Shown one piece after another: positions 35,801 through 48,734 of a stretch of DNA of 64,000 nucleotides. The stretch is from assembly GCF_018812025.1 (NCBI RefSeq), contig NC_063063.1, positions 2,782,001 to 2,846,000 on the forward strand. Reading direction: 5' to 3'. The position numbers were made by a program, and so were the translations under genes. The notes beneath the pieces were generated by a model. The model saw only the letters and a list, made by a program, of their open reading frames with translations. It was not told the origin of the DNA and did not search any database. This DNA comes from Megalobrama amblycephala. Its lineage: Eukaryota > Chordata > Actinopteri > Cypriniformes > Xenocyprididae. The number at the start of each line of letters is the position of its first letter. Position 1 is the stretch's first letter.

Positions 35801-38800
35801 TTTGCTGTAGTAAACTTGCTCTGCAGCTCACCTGATACAGCATTGCTCTTGTGATGTGAAGCGCCCGGGTACGAGTCCCTGAAACACGAGTCACGATAAA
35901 AGAGCTCAAAGACTTGCAGAGGCAGCTAAAATGACATGGTTGCTTCAGCAAAAGTGTTTTTATCTCAGGTTTGCTTTTTTTAACACTGTCGGTCAAGTTT
36001 AGTATTGGCACTGCGCTATTTTCAAACGTGATAGAGCATTAAAATTTAAGCACATGTCTTTTCCAAACTGCTGTATGTATCAGTATGTAACATCAATGTT
36101 TTCAGATTCATGCTCATCTGTATTGGATAAAATGGAATGTTTCCTTAATGTTCACAGAACCAAGAAAAACACTGAATATCCAGTGAGTTGAACAGATCTC
36201 AAAAGAACCATTCAGACTGTGAATCAGTTGATACATGGAAAAGATCTGACTCAAAAGAACAATTCATCCACAAATTGCAATTCTCTATCTCACATGAATA
36301 TGCAAAGAAGTGCTAGGGCAGATGTCAAGAGTTTCAATAATAAAATAAAATAGTTTTGTAGCTACCATATGACTTCAGAAGATTCAGAAAGTATTCAGAA
36401 TAGTATGAACTATTGTTATGAAACGTTTAGGGTGCTTTTGCATTATTTTTGATGCTTGAAAGCTTCAGTCAAGCTTCATGAGGATGAGTAAACAATGAAT
36501 AAAGTTTTCATTTTTGGGTGAACTATTTTTTTAGGGTGATGAATTGTCACTTACAGACAGTCACACACTCATATTTTGGGATTTATGTATTTGAATTGCA
36601 TATAAAATTTCCACTCATTTGGATTACACTGTTTTAAAGGTCCCGTTCTTCGTGATCCCATGTTTCAAACTTTAGTTAGTGTGTAATGTTGTTGTTAGAG
36701 TATAAATAAAATCTGTAAAATTTTAAAGCTCAAAGTTCAATGCCAAGCAAGATATTTTATTTAACAGAAGTCGCCTACATCGAACGGCCAGTTTGGACTA
36801 CATCCCTCTACTTCCTTCTTTAATGACGTCACTAAAACAGTTTTTTGACTAACCTCCGCCCACAGGAATACACAAGAGTTGCGTTTGTAGAGTGTGTTTG
36901 TCGCCATGTCGTCGAAACGCTGTTATTTTCATCCCGCAGTCCAATCACCGGGTCTGATTCCGGCTCAAATTGATAGGGTAAAATTAAAGACATGTTTACA
37001 ATAACACTGAGCGCGTGCATCTCCACGTTATGGTAAGAGGCGTGACCTTTCCGGGCAAGATATGCTAAACTGCTGTCGAATCACAACACAGGAACCGCTG
37101 GCACAATCAGAACTCGTTACGTATTTCTGAAGGAGGGACTTCATAGAACAAGGAAGTCATCAGCCCGTTTTTATGACAGTGGAAACAGCGGTATACAGAT
37201 AAGTAAATTATGTGAAAAATACTGTGTTTTTTTACACGCGAAACACATGTTATATTGCACACTATAAACACAATCAAAGCTTCAAAAAAACGGGACCTTT
37301 AACATAAACTATAAAAAACTACTCAAAAAAAAACATTGCATAATTTATTAACTATATGCATCGATTTTATTTAATTTAAATAATCATATTTTCAAAAATG
37401 CATTTAATCAAATGGCTTAGAATCTGTGTAAATATGTTCATTGTGAAAACAGTTTATTCAGTTAAAGGGTATAAAAATATTGCTAGCTGTGGAACAACCA
37501 GTATTCAATTAGTTAAAATTGATGAGATTGATTGGGTTTTATTGATTATTAATATATAAACCTGGTTATTGTGTATTTAAAGCACATTCAGTTATATGGG
37601 GCTGCTACAGAAAGTTTAATTTATGTATGACTGAAAAATATTCATCACATCAAGATTATAAGTTTATGGTCTAATCCAAATGAAAAACAAATATATAAAT
37701 CTTAAATTTAGGCCTAAATATTTTTGCGAGTGATGATGTTCCAGTAGTGGAGTATAGTTTTGCTACACACTCCCTTCGCCAGCAAAATTGACATGCTGTT
37801 ATTGAGCCTCACAAATTTGTAAACGTTCTTCCTTCCTTCTTTCTTCCTCAGAGCCGGATTGGGTGTCTGTGACGCTGGGTGTGTTCGTGTGTCAGGGATG
37901 TTCGCTCATCCACAGAAGTATTCTCAGCCTCAGCCAGGTCAAGTCTGTGCTGCAGGACACATTTGAAGATAAAGAAATAGAGGTGAGGCACAGCCGATTT
38001 TGGCTGAAGGCTGTTTACTCAGATTTGCCTGGGCAGAAACGCAGCTCTCTTTGATCTCCTGAACACCATCCAAATCTGCAGTAATCTCAAGAGCCACAGA
38101 GATTGATTGGCTCTTTGCCTACTTGAAAGATTGAGGATGAAAGCCATTAGTGCACAACATGAGCCTGGGAATCTAAAGAGAGCTGATGTTTGTGATAATC
38201 TTAACAGAGACGTGATGGACAGATCCGTCAAACCGGTTCATAATCAAGAGGTGCACGATGATGCGTTAAATTTAAAAATTGCTTATTATAACAAATCTGA
38301 ATAATTAGGGTTGCTTGCCCTTGTGAAAAAAACCTATACCGAAATGTATTTAAAATACGTTTATTTCATACTAAGTATACTACAGATCCACATATGTACT
38401 GACATATCGCTTGAAACTTACTGCTATAAATATTATACATTTTATTTCTTTACTGCACAATGCATGTTTCTTAATATCAAGCCTAAAATGTGTTTTAATA
38501 TAACTATTAGTAAGGATAGCATGATCATAATATCAATCTTTAAATGCAAGATATTTAAAGTGTACCTAAAGTATACTTGCAGTAGTTCCACTTTAGCACA
38601 GTCAAATACACTGTGTACAGAATTATTAGGCAAGTTGATTTTCTGATCATATTTTTTTTTCCAAGCACATTTTACCAATTCCAATCCACATCAATCTTAA
38701 TAACTACTATTAATATTGTTTTTAATCATTTATAAGTGATATATAATTGTTCATGAAGGCTGGAAATGAAAAATGCCTTATATTCAGGTGTGCAGAATTA

Positions 38801-41800
38801 TTAGGCAGGTTTTCTTTTACAGGCAAAATGAGCCAAAAAAGAGATTTAACTCAGACTGAAAAGTCAAAAATTATTAAATACTCATGAGAAGGACGCAATA
38901 CTAATGCAATACTAGAAATTGCAAAGTTAAAGCATGACCAAGGGACAGCAAAATGCTCATTGGGTCAGCGGGGTCAGACAGAAACAGGTGGAAAAGAAAA
39001 GACACATGTTAACTGCAAAATAATTAAGAATTAAGTGTGAAACCATCAGGAACCCTTTAGTCTCCAGCGCCACCATTTTCCAGAACTGCAACCTACCTGG
39101 AGTCTCCAGAAGTGCAAGGTCTCAGGATCTCAGAGACTTAGGTTAGGTAAAAAATCCTAAAAAATGACCCGCACTTGATAAGAATCACAAGCTGAAGTGT
39201 TATAAAATACATGAAGACTGGGTTTTTATAGGCCTTATAAACAGACAGCTTGAGAGTGACTCCTGATGGACCAGCACCACATCCTCTTGTACCACTGTTT
39301 GAAGGATTTATCTTCCAGAATCTGGCAGTAAGTTTTGGAAGATCATTTTTAGTCCATCTCTGCAAGACAGACATTTCAGGATAAGAGATGGACTAAAAGT
39401 GAACTCAAACACCTTACTGCCAGATTCTGGATAAATTCTTCAAACAGTGGTACAAGAGGATGTGGTGCTGGTCCATCAGGAGTCACTCTCAAGCTGTCTG
39501 TCTATAAGGCCTATAAAAACCCAGTCTTCATGTATTTTATAACACTTCAGCTTGTGATTCTTATCAAGTGCGGGTCATTTTTTAGGATTCTTTAGCTAAC
39601 CTAAGTCTCTGAGATCCTAACACCTCGCACTTCTGGAGACTCCAGGTAGGTTGCAGTTCTGGAAAATGGTGGCGCTGGAGACTAAAGGGTTCCTGATGGT
39701 TTCACACTTAATTCTTCACCTTAATTCTTAACTATTTTGCAGTTAACATGTGTCTTTTCTTTTCCACCTGTTTCTGTCTGACCCCGCTGACCCAATGAGC
39801 ATTTTGCTGTCCCTTGGTCATGCTTTAACTTTGCAATTTCTAATATTGCATTAGTATTGCGTCCTTCTCATGAGTATTTAATAATTTTTGACTTTTCAGT
39901 CTGAGTTAAATCTCTTTTTTGGCTCATTTTGCCTGTAAAAGAAAACCTGCCTAATAATTCTGCACAACTAAATATAAGGCATTTTTCATTTCCAGCCTTC
40001 ATGAACAATTATATATCACTTATAAATGATTAAAAACAATATTAATAGTAGTTATTAAGATTGATGTGGATTGGAATTGGTAAAATGTGCTTGGGAAAAA
40101 AATATGATCAGAAAATCAACTTGCCTAATAATTCTGCACACAGTGTATACTTCAGTATATCTTTAGTTGGACCTCAGCACTACTTCCTCACAACATTAGC
40201 TGTTCCAATTTAGCAGATCTCAATGACTTCAGGGTATTTATATTAAGTACATAAATATGTAATGTATTTCTAGTATACAAATTTTGGTATATTCATTTTT
40301 CACTAGGGATGCTGAGATCAGATTTTTCACTTGGACCTCGATGAAACGGGCAAAATCTCCATTAGAATTAAGCATGTTCTTCAGAAAATGTAATTCTCAG
40401 AAATAATGTATGCAAATAATATTAATTATATTAACTTACAGTACAATAGGGTCTCATTTGTTAACATTAGTTAGTTAGCCTGGCGCCGCATTACGCCGGG
40501 TGTATGATAGGGCCCTTGATCTTAATAATATATTAGTAAATGTTGAGATTAACGTTAACATTATTCAGTGCTGTAGAATAGGGCTGCACAACGATTAATC
40601 GCGTTTAATCGTTTGCAAAATAAAAGTCTGTGTTACGTAATATATGTGTGTGTTCTGTGTATAATAATTATGTATATATAAGTACATGCACATACATGTA
40701 TATATTTAAGAAAAAAATTATATTTATATATAAAATATTTATATTTATATGTAATATAAAATATATATAAATATGTATATTTATTTATACATGTATATAT
40801 TTCTTAAATTTATACATGTATGTGCATGTATTTATATATACGTCATTATTATACACAGAACACACACATATATTACGTAAACACAGACTTTTATTTTGCA
40901 AACGATTAATCGCGATTAATCGTTGTGCAGCCCTACTGTAGAAGTATTTTTCATGGTTAGTTCATGTTAAGTAATGCACTGAAAAAATATTTTTTCAAAA
41001 TAAAGATTATTGGAGTACGTTTTACCAGAAAGAACAAATTTCACATTTAACTCATTGTGTTACTTGCCATTTCTTTAACTGATTGTGAAAATTACTAGCA
41101 ATTTCTGATTGTAATTTTTTTTTAGTTAACTAATGTTAACAACAGTGTTGGGGAAAGTTACTTTTAAAAGTAATGCATTACAATATTGCATTACAACCTA
41201 AAAAGTAACTAGTTACGTTACTCAGTTACTTTTTATGTTACACATTACTTTTGTGTTACTTTTTCTCATCTAGCTGGGGCTCGGCTTTTCCAGCCGTTTT
41301 TTTTTTTAAATCAATGTTTAAGGAAATTAATTAAACTGAAAAGTAACGTACATTATGTGTTTTAAAAACACAAAAGTAACTCAAATAGTGATAAATTTAT
41401 AAAGTATGCATTACTTGTTACATCAGAAAAAGTAATCTGAGTACATAACACGTTACTTGTAGTGCTGTCAAAATTAGCGCGTTAACGCATGCAATTAAAA
41501 ATATTTAATGCAATTAATGTAGCATCCATTTTTAAGTCATAATTTGGCTAGCGTTACATTATATGATCACGCAAATGTTTTTAAACCATCTAATCACCAC
41601 AAGACAAACGAAAACGCACTGTCTGTGAATGTTGTGTCATGTGACACACACACAACTGGTGTGCACAGAAAGACGTGCGCCAGTATTGAGTTCTCTTTTG
41701 CGCTTGAACAATCAATAACATACAGAATTAAGCCAAAATTGTTGAGTATCCTCATAAGAGCACTCTTAAATGAGTTAAATAACACCTTAAATGAACTTAA

Positions 41801-44800
41801 AGAGTTGTGAGAAAATGAGATGCGCGTCATGTTCGGCAGCGGCAGCTCTTAAAGTGACAGCAGCCTAATAAACCAGTTGCTGTGATGATGTCTGTCATTA
41901 ATGTTCATCAAAGATAACAGAGAAAACTGTAGCTTTAATAAGGATTCATCTATATTTCATTTATAATTTATGCAGTAAAGACTGTAAAGTGTTTGATAAC
42001 TTTATTCAGTTAGACATGAGGCCACAGGAAAATATGACATTTATTATAATAGGTTTATGGGTTTAAATTAAAAGTAGTTTTTTAAAGCCTAATAAATGTT
42101 GAAATTGATAGCTTTCAGTTATACTGTAATGTTGAATGTCTATAATTAATGTTTAAAAAATCACAATAGAGAAATCAGTGGCAGTATTAATATCAGTGAT
42201 ACTAACCTTCATTCATAAAAAGATGCCATTAAACAAATGTTTAAATTATACTGTCTTTTTCTACATTAATTTGGAGAGTAACTGTGAAATTATTACAATA
42301 TAAAAATATTAAAAACTGTGATTAAGTAGTTCATTTTTTTTGATCGATTGATAGCACTAGTTACCTGTAATGTGTTACGCCCAACACTGCTTAACAAATG
42401 AAACCTTATTGTCAAGCGTTACCTATTGTGCTTGTAAACCATGTCATGCATTCTCTCTCTGTAGTTTATCACCTCTATGGGGAATGAAGCAGCAAAGGCC
42501 AAATACGAACAGCAAGTTCCTCCGTTTTATTACCGCCCCTCCCACACAGACTGCAGGTAGGACTCAAACGCCACATTAGGGTAAGAACCTCAGTGCTCTA
42601 CAGAAACACACATCGTTCTTCTTGCTATGCCGGGGCCAGTTTCGTCCTGTTCCCTGTTGAGTGCACTTAAAGTCTTGCAGCTTTAAGGCTCTCGTGTCGT
42701 TTGTTTTCTTGTGGTCATTCTGACATCATCAGCTCAGCAGCATTGTGGGGGTTTTTGAATTTGTCATACAGACCGTCAGAGGGGCTGCTTTTTCTCACAT
42801 GGCTCGAGAAAATGTGGTACAATGATGTAGATGCTTCCTTCCTTCCTGTTTGTGTGTTGTGTTTCAGGTGGTGTGGAAAATTCTGTTGTTCAAATGTAGC
42901 ATTGTAGTTTATAGCCTGTTAACTGTCAGTGTGGCTTTTTATCACGTTTTAATAATCGTCATTAGGTGACATATGAAACTTTAACTCTTAAAATGTATCC
43001 TCTGAAAACTGTTATGAAATTGGACATTGCGTCACCTTTAGGCGGCTCAATTTTTGTTATATCTTATCAACTTCAAATTTGTAAGACAACACAGTTAGAC
43101 ATATGGCTTTGATTTTAGAGTTCAGATTAATTCATAAAATATATATTTTGTATATAAAGATAAGTAAACTTAAACAATTTTTTTACACTTATTTTACAAA
43201 ACTTTAGGTCTGACTTTAGGTCTTCAAAAGCATTCATGAACTACAACCATTTAAGTTCAGATTTATGCTCAAAAAGACAGTTAACACAAAAGACAAAGTT
43301 TTTTACTAATAAGAAATGCTAAATATATTCATTTTAATCTTAGTTTAGACTGTAAGATAATTATTTTTATAGGATGTTACTTGTTATTCTTTTCTACATT
43401 GTAAACAATGATTTGTTTTATTTACAAGAAAATACTATTTCACTCTTTCTTCTTAAAATTTCATGTTTATTTCAGTGACGTTTCTTTGTAATTATTTGTG
43501 AAATTTACTAGCAGTTTCTGAGTGAAAACCGTCACAGTTGTGAGACATAAATTGTGCAATTATGAGAAATAAAATCACAAAATTGATAAAACATACCTAA
43601 GACACAATTTCAAGAAATAAAGTCACAATTACCTTATTTATTTTACTCTTGAGGCTATTTGAAATAATTGTGATCTTTTGTAATCTTGGAAATAAGTCAT
43701 TTTACAGAAGTAGTTGTGAAGGGTTGTGATTGGCATGTTGACATGGTTGAAAAAATGCATTCAATAAATATGAATAATATGCTTTTTTTAAGTACTTCAT
43801 TTGGTAACATCTAAAATAAGAAACTAAATCAACCAGACTACATTAGAGAAGCTTTTCCCAAACATTTTGGAATATTTACAGTCAAACCAAAATATATTCA
43901 GACACCTTGAACATTTCATTCATTAATACAGTGTATTCACTATAGTTTAAAAAATGGTAATAAAATAAGATCTCAGATTTAAGCAGTGTCAGAAAAAATA
44001 ATCTTAATTATGTCAGATAATACTTAAGCAAAACATGGTCAGGTCAAAGTGTCTGAATAATTTTTGGTTCCAAATGTTTATCAATTTTACTGGTAGTCCA
44101 CTGTATGAATTTTTCAGTATAATATGTCACAGTTTACTTTATTGTGCTATCCTCACTTACATAAATGAACTATAGTGTCCTGCACCCACTAGTAAAAATA
44201 TATAAAAAATTATATTTAATGTCTGAATATTTTTTGGTTTGACTGTACACTGTCATCCCCCCCCCCCTAACTGTAAATATTGAAATATATTTTACAAGAA
44301 AATACTTATTTACTGAATAACTATTTTCAGTTAGCCTGGGTGCCAGCCTGAACCCCGCCCACAACATTTTTTGCACGGGAAGTTCGGTCTGGACTCGATC
44401 CATTGTGGAGTAATTATGCTCGGCTCCCAGAAGGCCGAGCCAATCAAATTGCCAGGGCGGGCTTTAATCGATGATGGACAGGCTATCTGTGGTTACGTAA
44501 CCACCCACGTCATCAATGAGCGCTTGGGTTGAATTGGTTTTCACCAACGATGACTGCAGCTGGAGAAGTAAGATGTTTAGATTCCGCTATCACGTCTGTA
44601 ATAAAAGAAATCGACAGCGCATTAATTTTAAAAGACGAACAAAGAACCGCAATCAAGGCATTTGTCGATGGGAAAGATGTGTTTGCCGTCCTTCCAACGG
44701 AATTCGGCAAAAGTTTAAGTACAAGTTCAACTTACGTCACTTACTGCGTTGCTCTGATTGGTTGTAGGTCTATCCAATTGAGTGCAGAGTTTTTTTTTTT

Positions 44801-47800
44801 TACTGGTTCGGTTAAGACACGCCCCATAATTCAAGTGCAATGGAGCAGTATCAGACTCACATTCTGCCTAGAATATGAGTATGACGAAGTCAGGCTAATT
44901 TTCAGTCTTTCTACTTCAAAATTACACTTTCAATTCAGTGTGTTACTTGCAATTTCTTTGCAAGTATTTGTGAAATTTACTAGCAGTTTCTAAAGTGAAA
45001 ACTTTTTCAAAGTCTATCCTGCACCGATTGTTTTTCAGTGTACACTTGGTCGCTTTGTGTATTTTATGTGCATTGCTGTGATGAAAAGGTCCACATTTGA
45101 GAAAGATAGCAAACTGATCACTCAAACCACCTCAGTGTAAAGGGAATGTGGCCATCCAATGCATTTAATCAAAATGCTTTAGGTTGCCAAGTGTAAATAC
45201 ACTGTAAAAAATTACCATGATTTTAACAGTAAAAGACTGTAAAAATGCTGCAGTGAAAAACTGTAAATTGGTTTACAGAAAGTTTCCGTACTATATACGG
45301 TGAATAACTGCAATAGATCTAACCGTACATTTAATGTAATTTTACGGTAAAATACCGTTAAATTCACAGTTTTTGGAAGTGAAAAATAACAATTCATTGT
45401 AAAATTTACAGTGAAAATCCGTAAATTGACATTCCCACAATTCCCTGCATGACACTTCACATTTGATATATTTTCATTGAAATAACTCTGTTTCTTCTTA
45501 GTTTTTCTCATTTTTTTCTAATCAGTTATGTACATTAGGGTTTTATGTTACATCTAATGTTGTTAAATTAATGTTTATTGCATTTTTAAAATTTCATGCA
45601 TGTTACCATGATGGTGTTTAGTGTGTGCGTGAATGACACTGTGTGCGCCTTCTTTACGTTAGTGTTGTCCTCCTCAGCTTGTGGAAAAGCTGCTTGTGAT
45701 GAACTTTGATTCATCATGTGACTCTCATCACCACTGTGTTTGGTGACTGTCAGTGTATTATAAAGGTACAAAACAGATATTAGTGCTTCATTAGGTTGGT
45801 AAATTAACATTATATCAGTTAATGAAATCCGTTATTTTACCGTAAATTTAACAATTTTTTTTTTACGTTGCTACTGTATTTTTTTACGGTAAAGTTCTGG
45901 CAACCACAGCTGCCGTTTTTTTACCGTAAATTTTACTGGGATTTTTTTTACAGTGCTGATGGACATTGTTAAATTAACAACAAATTACTGTATATATTAT
46001 TATATTATAACTTTTTTTTTACTGCAAATATCCGTAAAAAGCTATGGAAAGTTGCATTTTTTACATAAAATTACTGTATAATTGACAAATATATTTGTTT
46101 TTTTCTACCATGATTTTGGTAAAAAAAATACGTTGTCTACTGTAAAATTTAGGGTTACAAAACCAGTATACCATATTGTCTTTTACAGATTCCACATTTT
46201 TTTCATGGTATATTCCTGGCAACCACAGCTGCCGGTATTTTACCGTAAATTTGACAGTTTTTTTTTAACAGTGTACTGTCCAACCATATTGTCTTATGTA
46301 CACCCACAATCCACAGTACATGAGCTTCACACTCCGGGTTGGGAATTAAAGGAGTAGTAAAATTTCCTGATAATTTACTCACCCCCATGTCATCCAAGAT
46401 GTTTATATCTTTCTTTCTTCAGTCGAAAAGAAATGAAGGTTTTTGATGAAAACATTCCAGGATTTTTCTCCATATAGTGGACTTCACTGGGGTTCAACGG
46501 GTTGAAGGTCCAAATGTCAGTTTCAGTGCAGCTTCAAAGAGCTCTACATGATCCCAGATGAGGAATAAGAGTCTTATTTATCGATACGATTGGTCATTTT
46601 TTTAAAAAATAAAAAATGATATACACTTTTTAACCACAAATGCTCTTCTTGCACTGCTCTGTGATGCGCCACGCATTACGTCATCATGTTGGAAAGGTCA
46701 GGCGTGACATATGCAGAGTGTTTACATAGCAAATGTGCAAAGATCAAGTCAAACGGCCTTTACAAACAAAAGGTAAAACAATGATGTCGGACAATTTTGA
46801 AGTTTTAGGAGAAAATGAGATGTTTTTTGCCCTACCGCGGTACTTCCACCTTTCCAACATGATTACGTCATCATTGATGCATCTCAGAGCAGTGCAAGAT
46901 GAGCATTTGTGTTTAAAAAGTATATAATTTAAAAAAATTTTTTTAATAAAATGGCTGATGGTTTCTCTAGATAAGACTCTTATTCCTCGTCTGGGATCAT
47001 GTAGAGCTCTTTGAAGCTGCACTGAAACTGACATTTGGACCTTCAACCCGTTGAACCCCAGTGAAGTCCACTATATGGAGAAAATCCTGGAATGTTTTCC
47101 TCAAAAACCTTCATTTCTTTTCAATTGAATATAGAAAGACATAAACATCTTGGATGACATGGGGGTGAGTAAATTATCAGGAAATTTGAATTCTGAAGTG
47201 AACTAATCCTTTAATGCATTAGTTTACACCAGCAGATCAGGTAGATATAGCTGCCAAACGCACATTTCTCTTTCATTGCGCATGCATTTTTTTCACATTA
47301 AGGTTTTAATATAATATTGACACATTAATATGTTTCATCGGCAGGATTTTGAGGGAACAGTGGATCAGAGCCAAGTATGAGCGACTGGAGTTTATATACA
47401 TCGAGAGACAAGAGCCTTATTCAGCAGGTGAGAAAAAACACACAGCACTTTGTGTTTCTTCCTCCTCATGCTTTTAGCTTTTGTTTTTGTGGATGATGGG
47501 ACTATGAGGTCAGTCTCATTTTCTCTTCTCTAGAGGTTTATTTGTTCATAAGTATGCACATTACGTCCATACTGCATCTAACTGTTTCAGTATCCTGTTT
47601 CATGGCTTTGCGGTCTTATTTATTGAGAAGCGAGATCTCATTGGCTGACAATGATCTCATCTTTGATACACACATGCGCGCACAAACATGCATGCTCGTG
47701 CATCTGTGTTCTGTGATGCGTTGCGTGAATGTCTTTGTACTGTATGAGATTTGCTGATGTGTTCAGACATTCGCACTGAACTCATTTGTGTGTGTAATGG

Positions 47801-48604
47801 TATTTTTGCAGCGGGTGTAAATAGCATTAGCCACACAGTGTGGCCATTTGCACTTTAATAGATCCAGTCATAGCTATGCAGTCTGAATGCTGAAGTATAG
47901 TGTCTGGAGGGCACGGCGTGGGCATTGGTATTTTTGCAAGGGCTGAATTCAGTACTGGCTTCAGACATTCTGTTTCCACCTCCCACTCTTTTCCACCTCA
48001 TTTCTTGTCTACCTACTCAATATTTATTTTGCTGTACTATTAAAATACTAAATGTTTCATACTATATAAATATGTTATTGCATTTGATATATACTGTATA
48101 TAATATACACAACCGTTTAAAAGTTTTTGTTTTTGAAAGAAGTCTCTTTTGCTCACCAAGTCTGCTTATATTTGATCAAAAATACATTAAAAATTGTGAA
48201 AAAATATTACAATTTAAAATATCTGTTTTCTATGTGAATATATTGTAAAATATAATTTATTCCTGTGATCAAAGCTGAATTTTCAGCATCATTACTCCAG
48301 TCTTCAGTGTCACATGATCCTTCTGAAATCATTCTAATATGATGATTTTCTGCTCAAGAAACATTTATGATTATTATTCTGATGCTTCGTATTTTTGAGG
48401 AAACTGTGATACATTTTATTTTCCAGGATTCTAAGATGAATAGAAAGTTCAAAAGAACAGCATTAATTTGAAACATTATTTATTTTTAACATTCTAAATG
48501 TGTTTACTGTCACTTTTGATTCATTCAGTGCATCTTTCTATATATTTACATGCATATAATTATATTTTTTTGTTTTTAGGCAAATAAATAAGTTATTGTA
48601 ATAG

Positions 48605-48642
<38 letters not shown>

Positions 48643-48674
48643 CTATTACAAAAATTTTGGTTTGACTGAAAAAA

Positions 48675-48734
<60 letters not shown>

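Larger units (their letters stand above)
27565..37851 (+). other. adap1: adap1 intron 1 (10.3 kb)
   Basis: GTAAGA to TCAG. It contains a TA-rich tract (27720-28840), microsatellites, several interspersed repeats (29762-29972, 30898-31165, 34045-35095, 35165-35482, 36635-37302) and a possible tRNA-derived SINE relic (35815-35895). Bases 31500-34040 have no recognised gene; 32340-32650 and 32755-32830 look like old repeat ends. No internal exon with ADAP homology was seen. Confidence 0.8.

Noticed and set aside
35815..35895. Functional tRNA gene
   Set aside because: A- and B-box-like words exist, but the acceptor and anticodon stems do not pair convincingly; a SINE relic is more likely.
37863..38054. 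Read-through of adap1 exon 2 past 37982
   Set aside because: GAG|GTGAGG is a strong donor, and joining to exon 3 restores the conserved IEFITSMGN sequence.
39138..39374. Independent gene encoding a [14 protein letters not shown] protein
   Set aside because: It lies in one arm of the foldback transposon and is mirrored in the other; it is transposase-derived debris.
44529..44993. 154-residue open frame as a host gene
   Set aside because: Only the first part resembles RecQ helicases; the rest is low-complexity read-through, and it lies inside a 566-bp mobile element within an adap1 intron.
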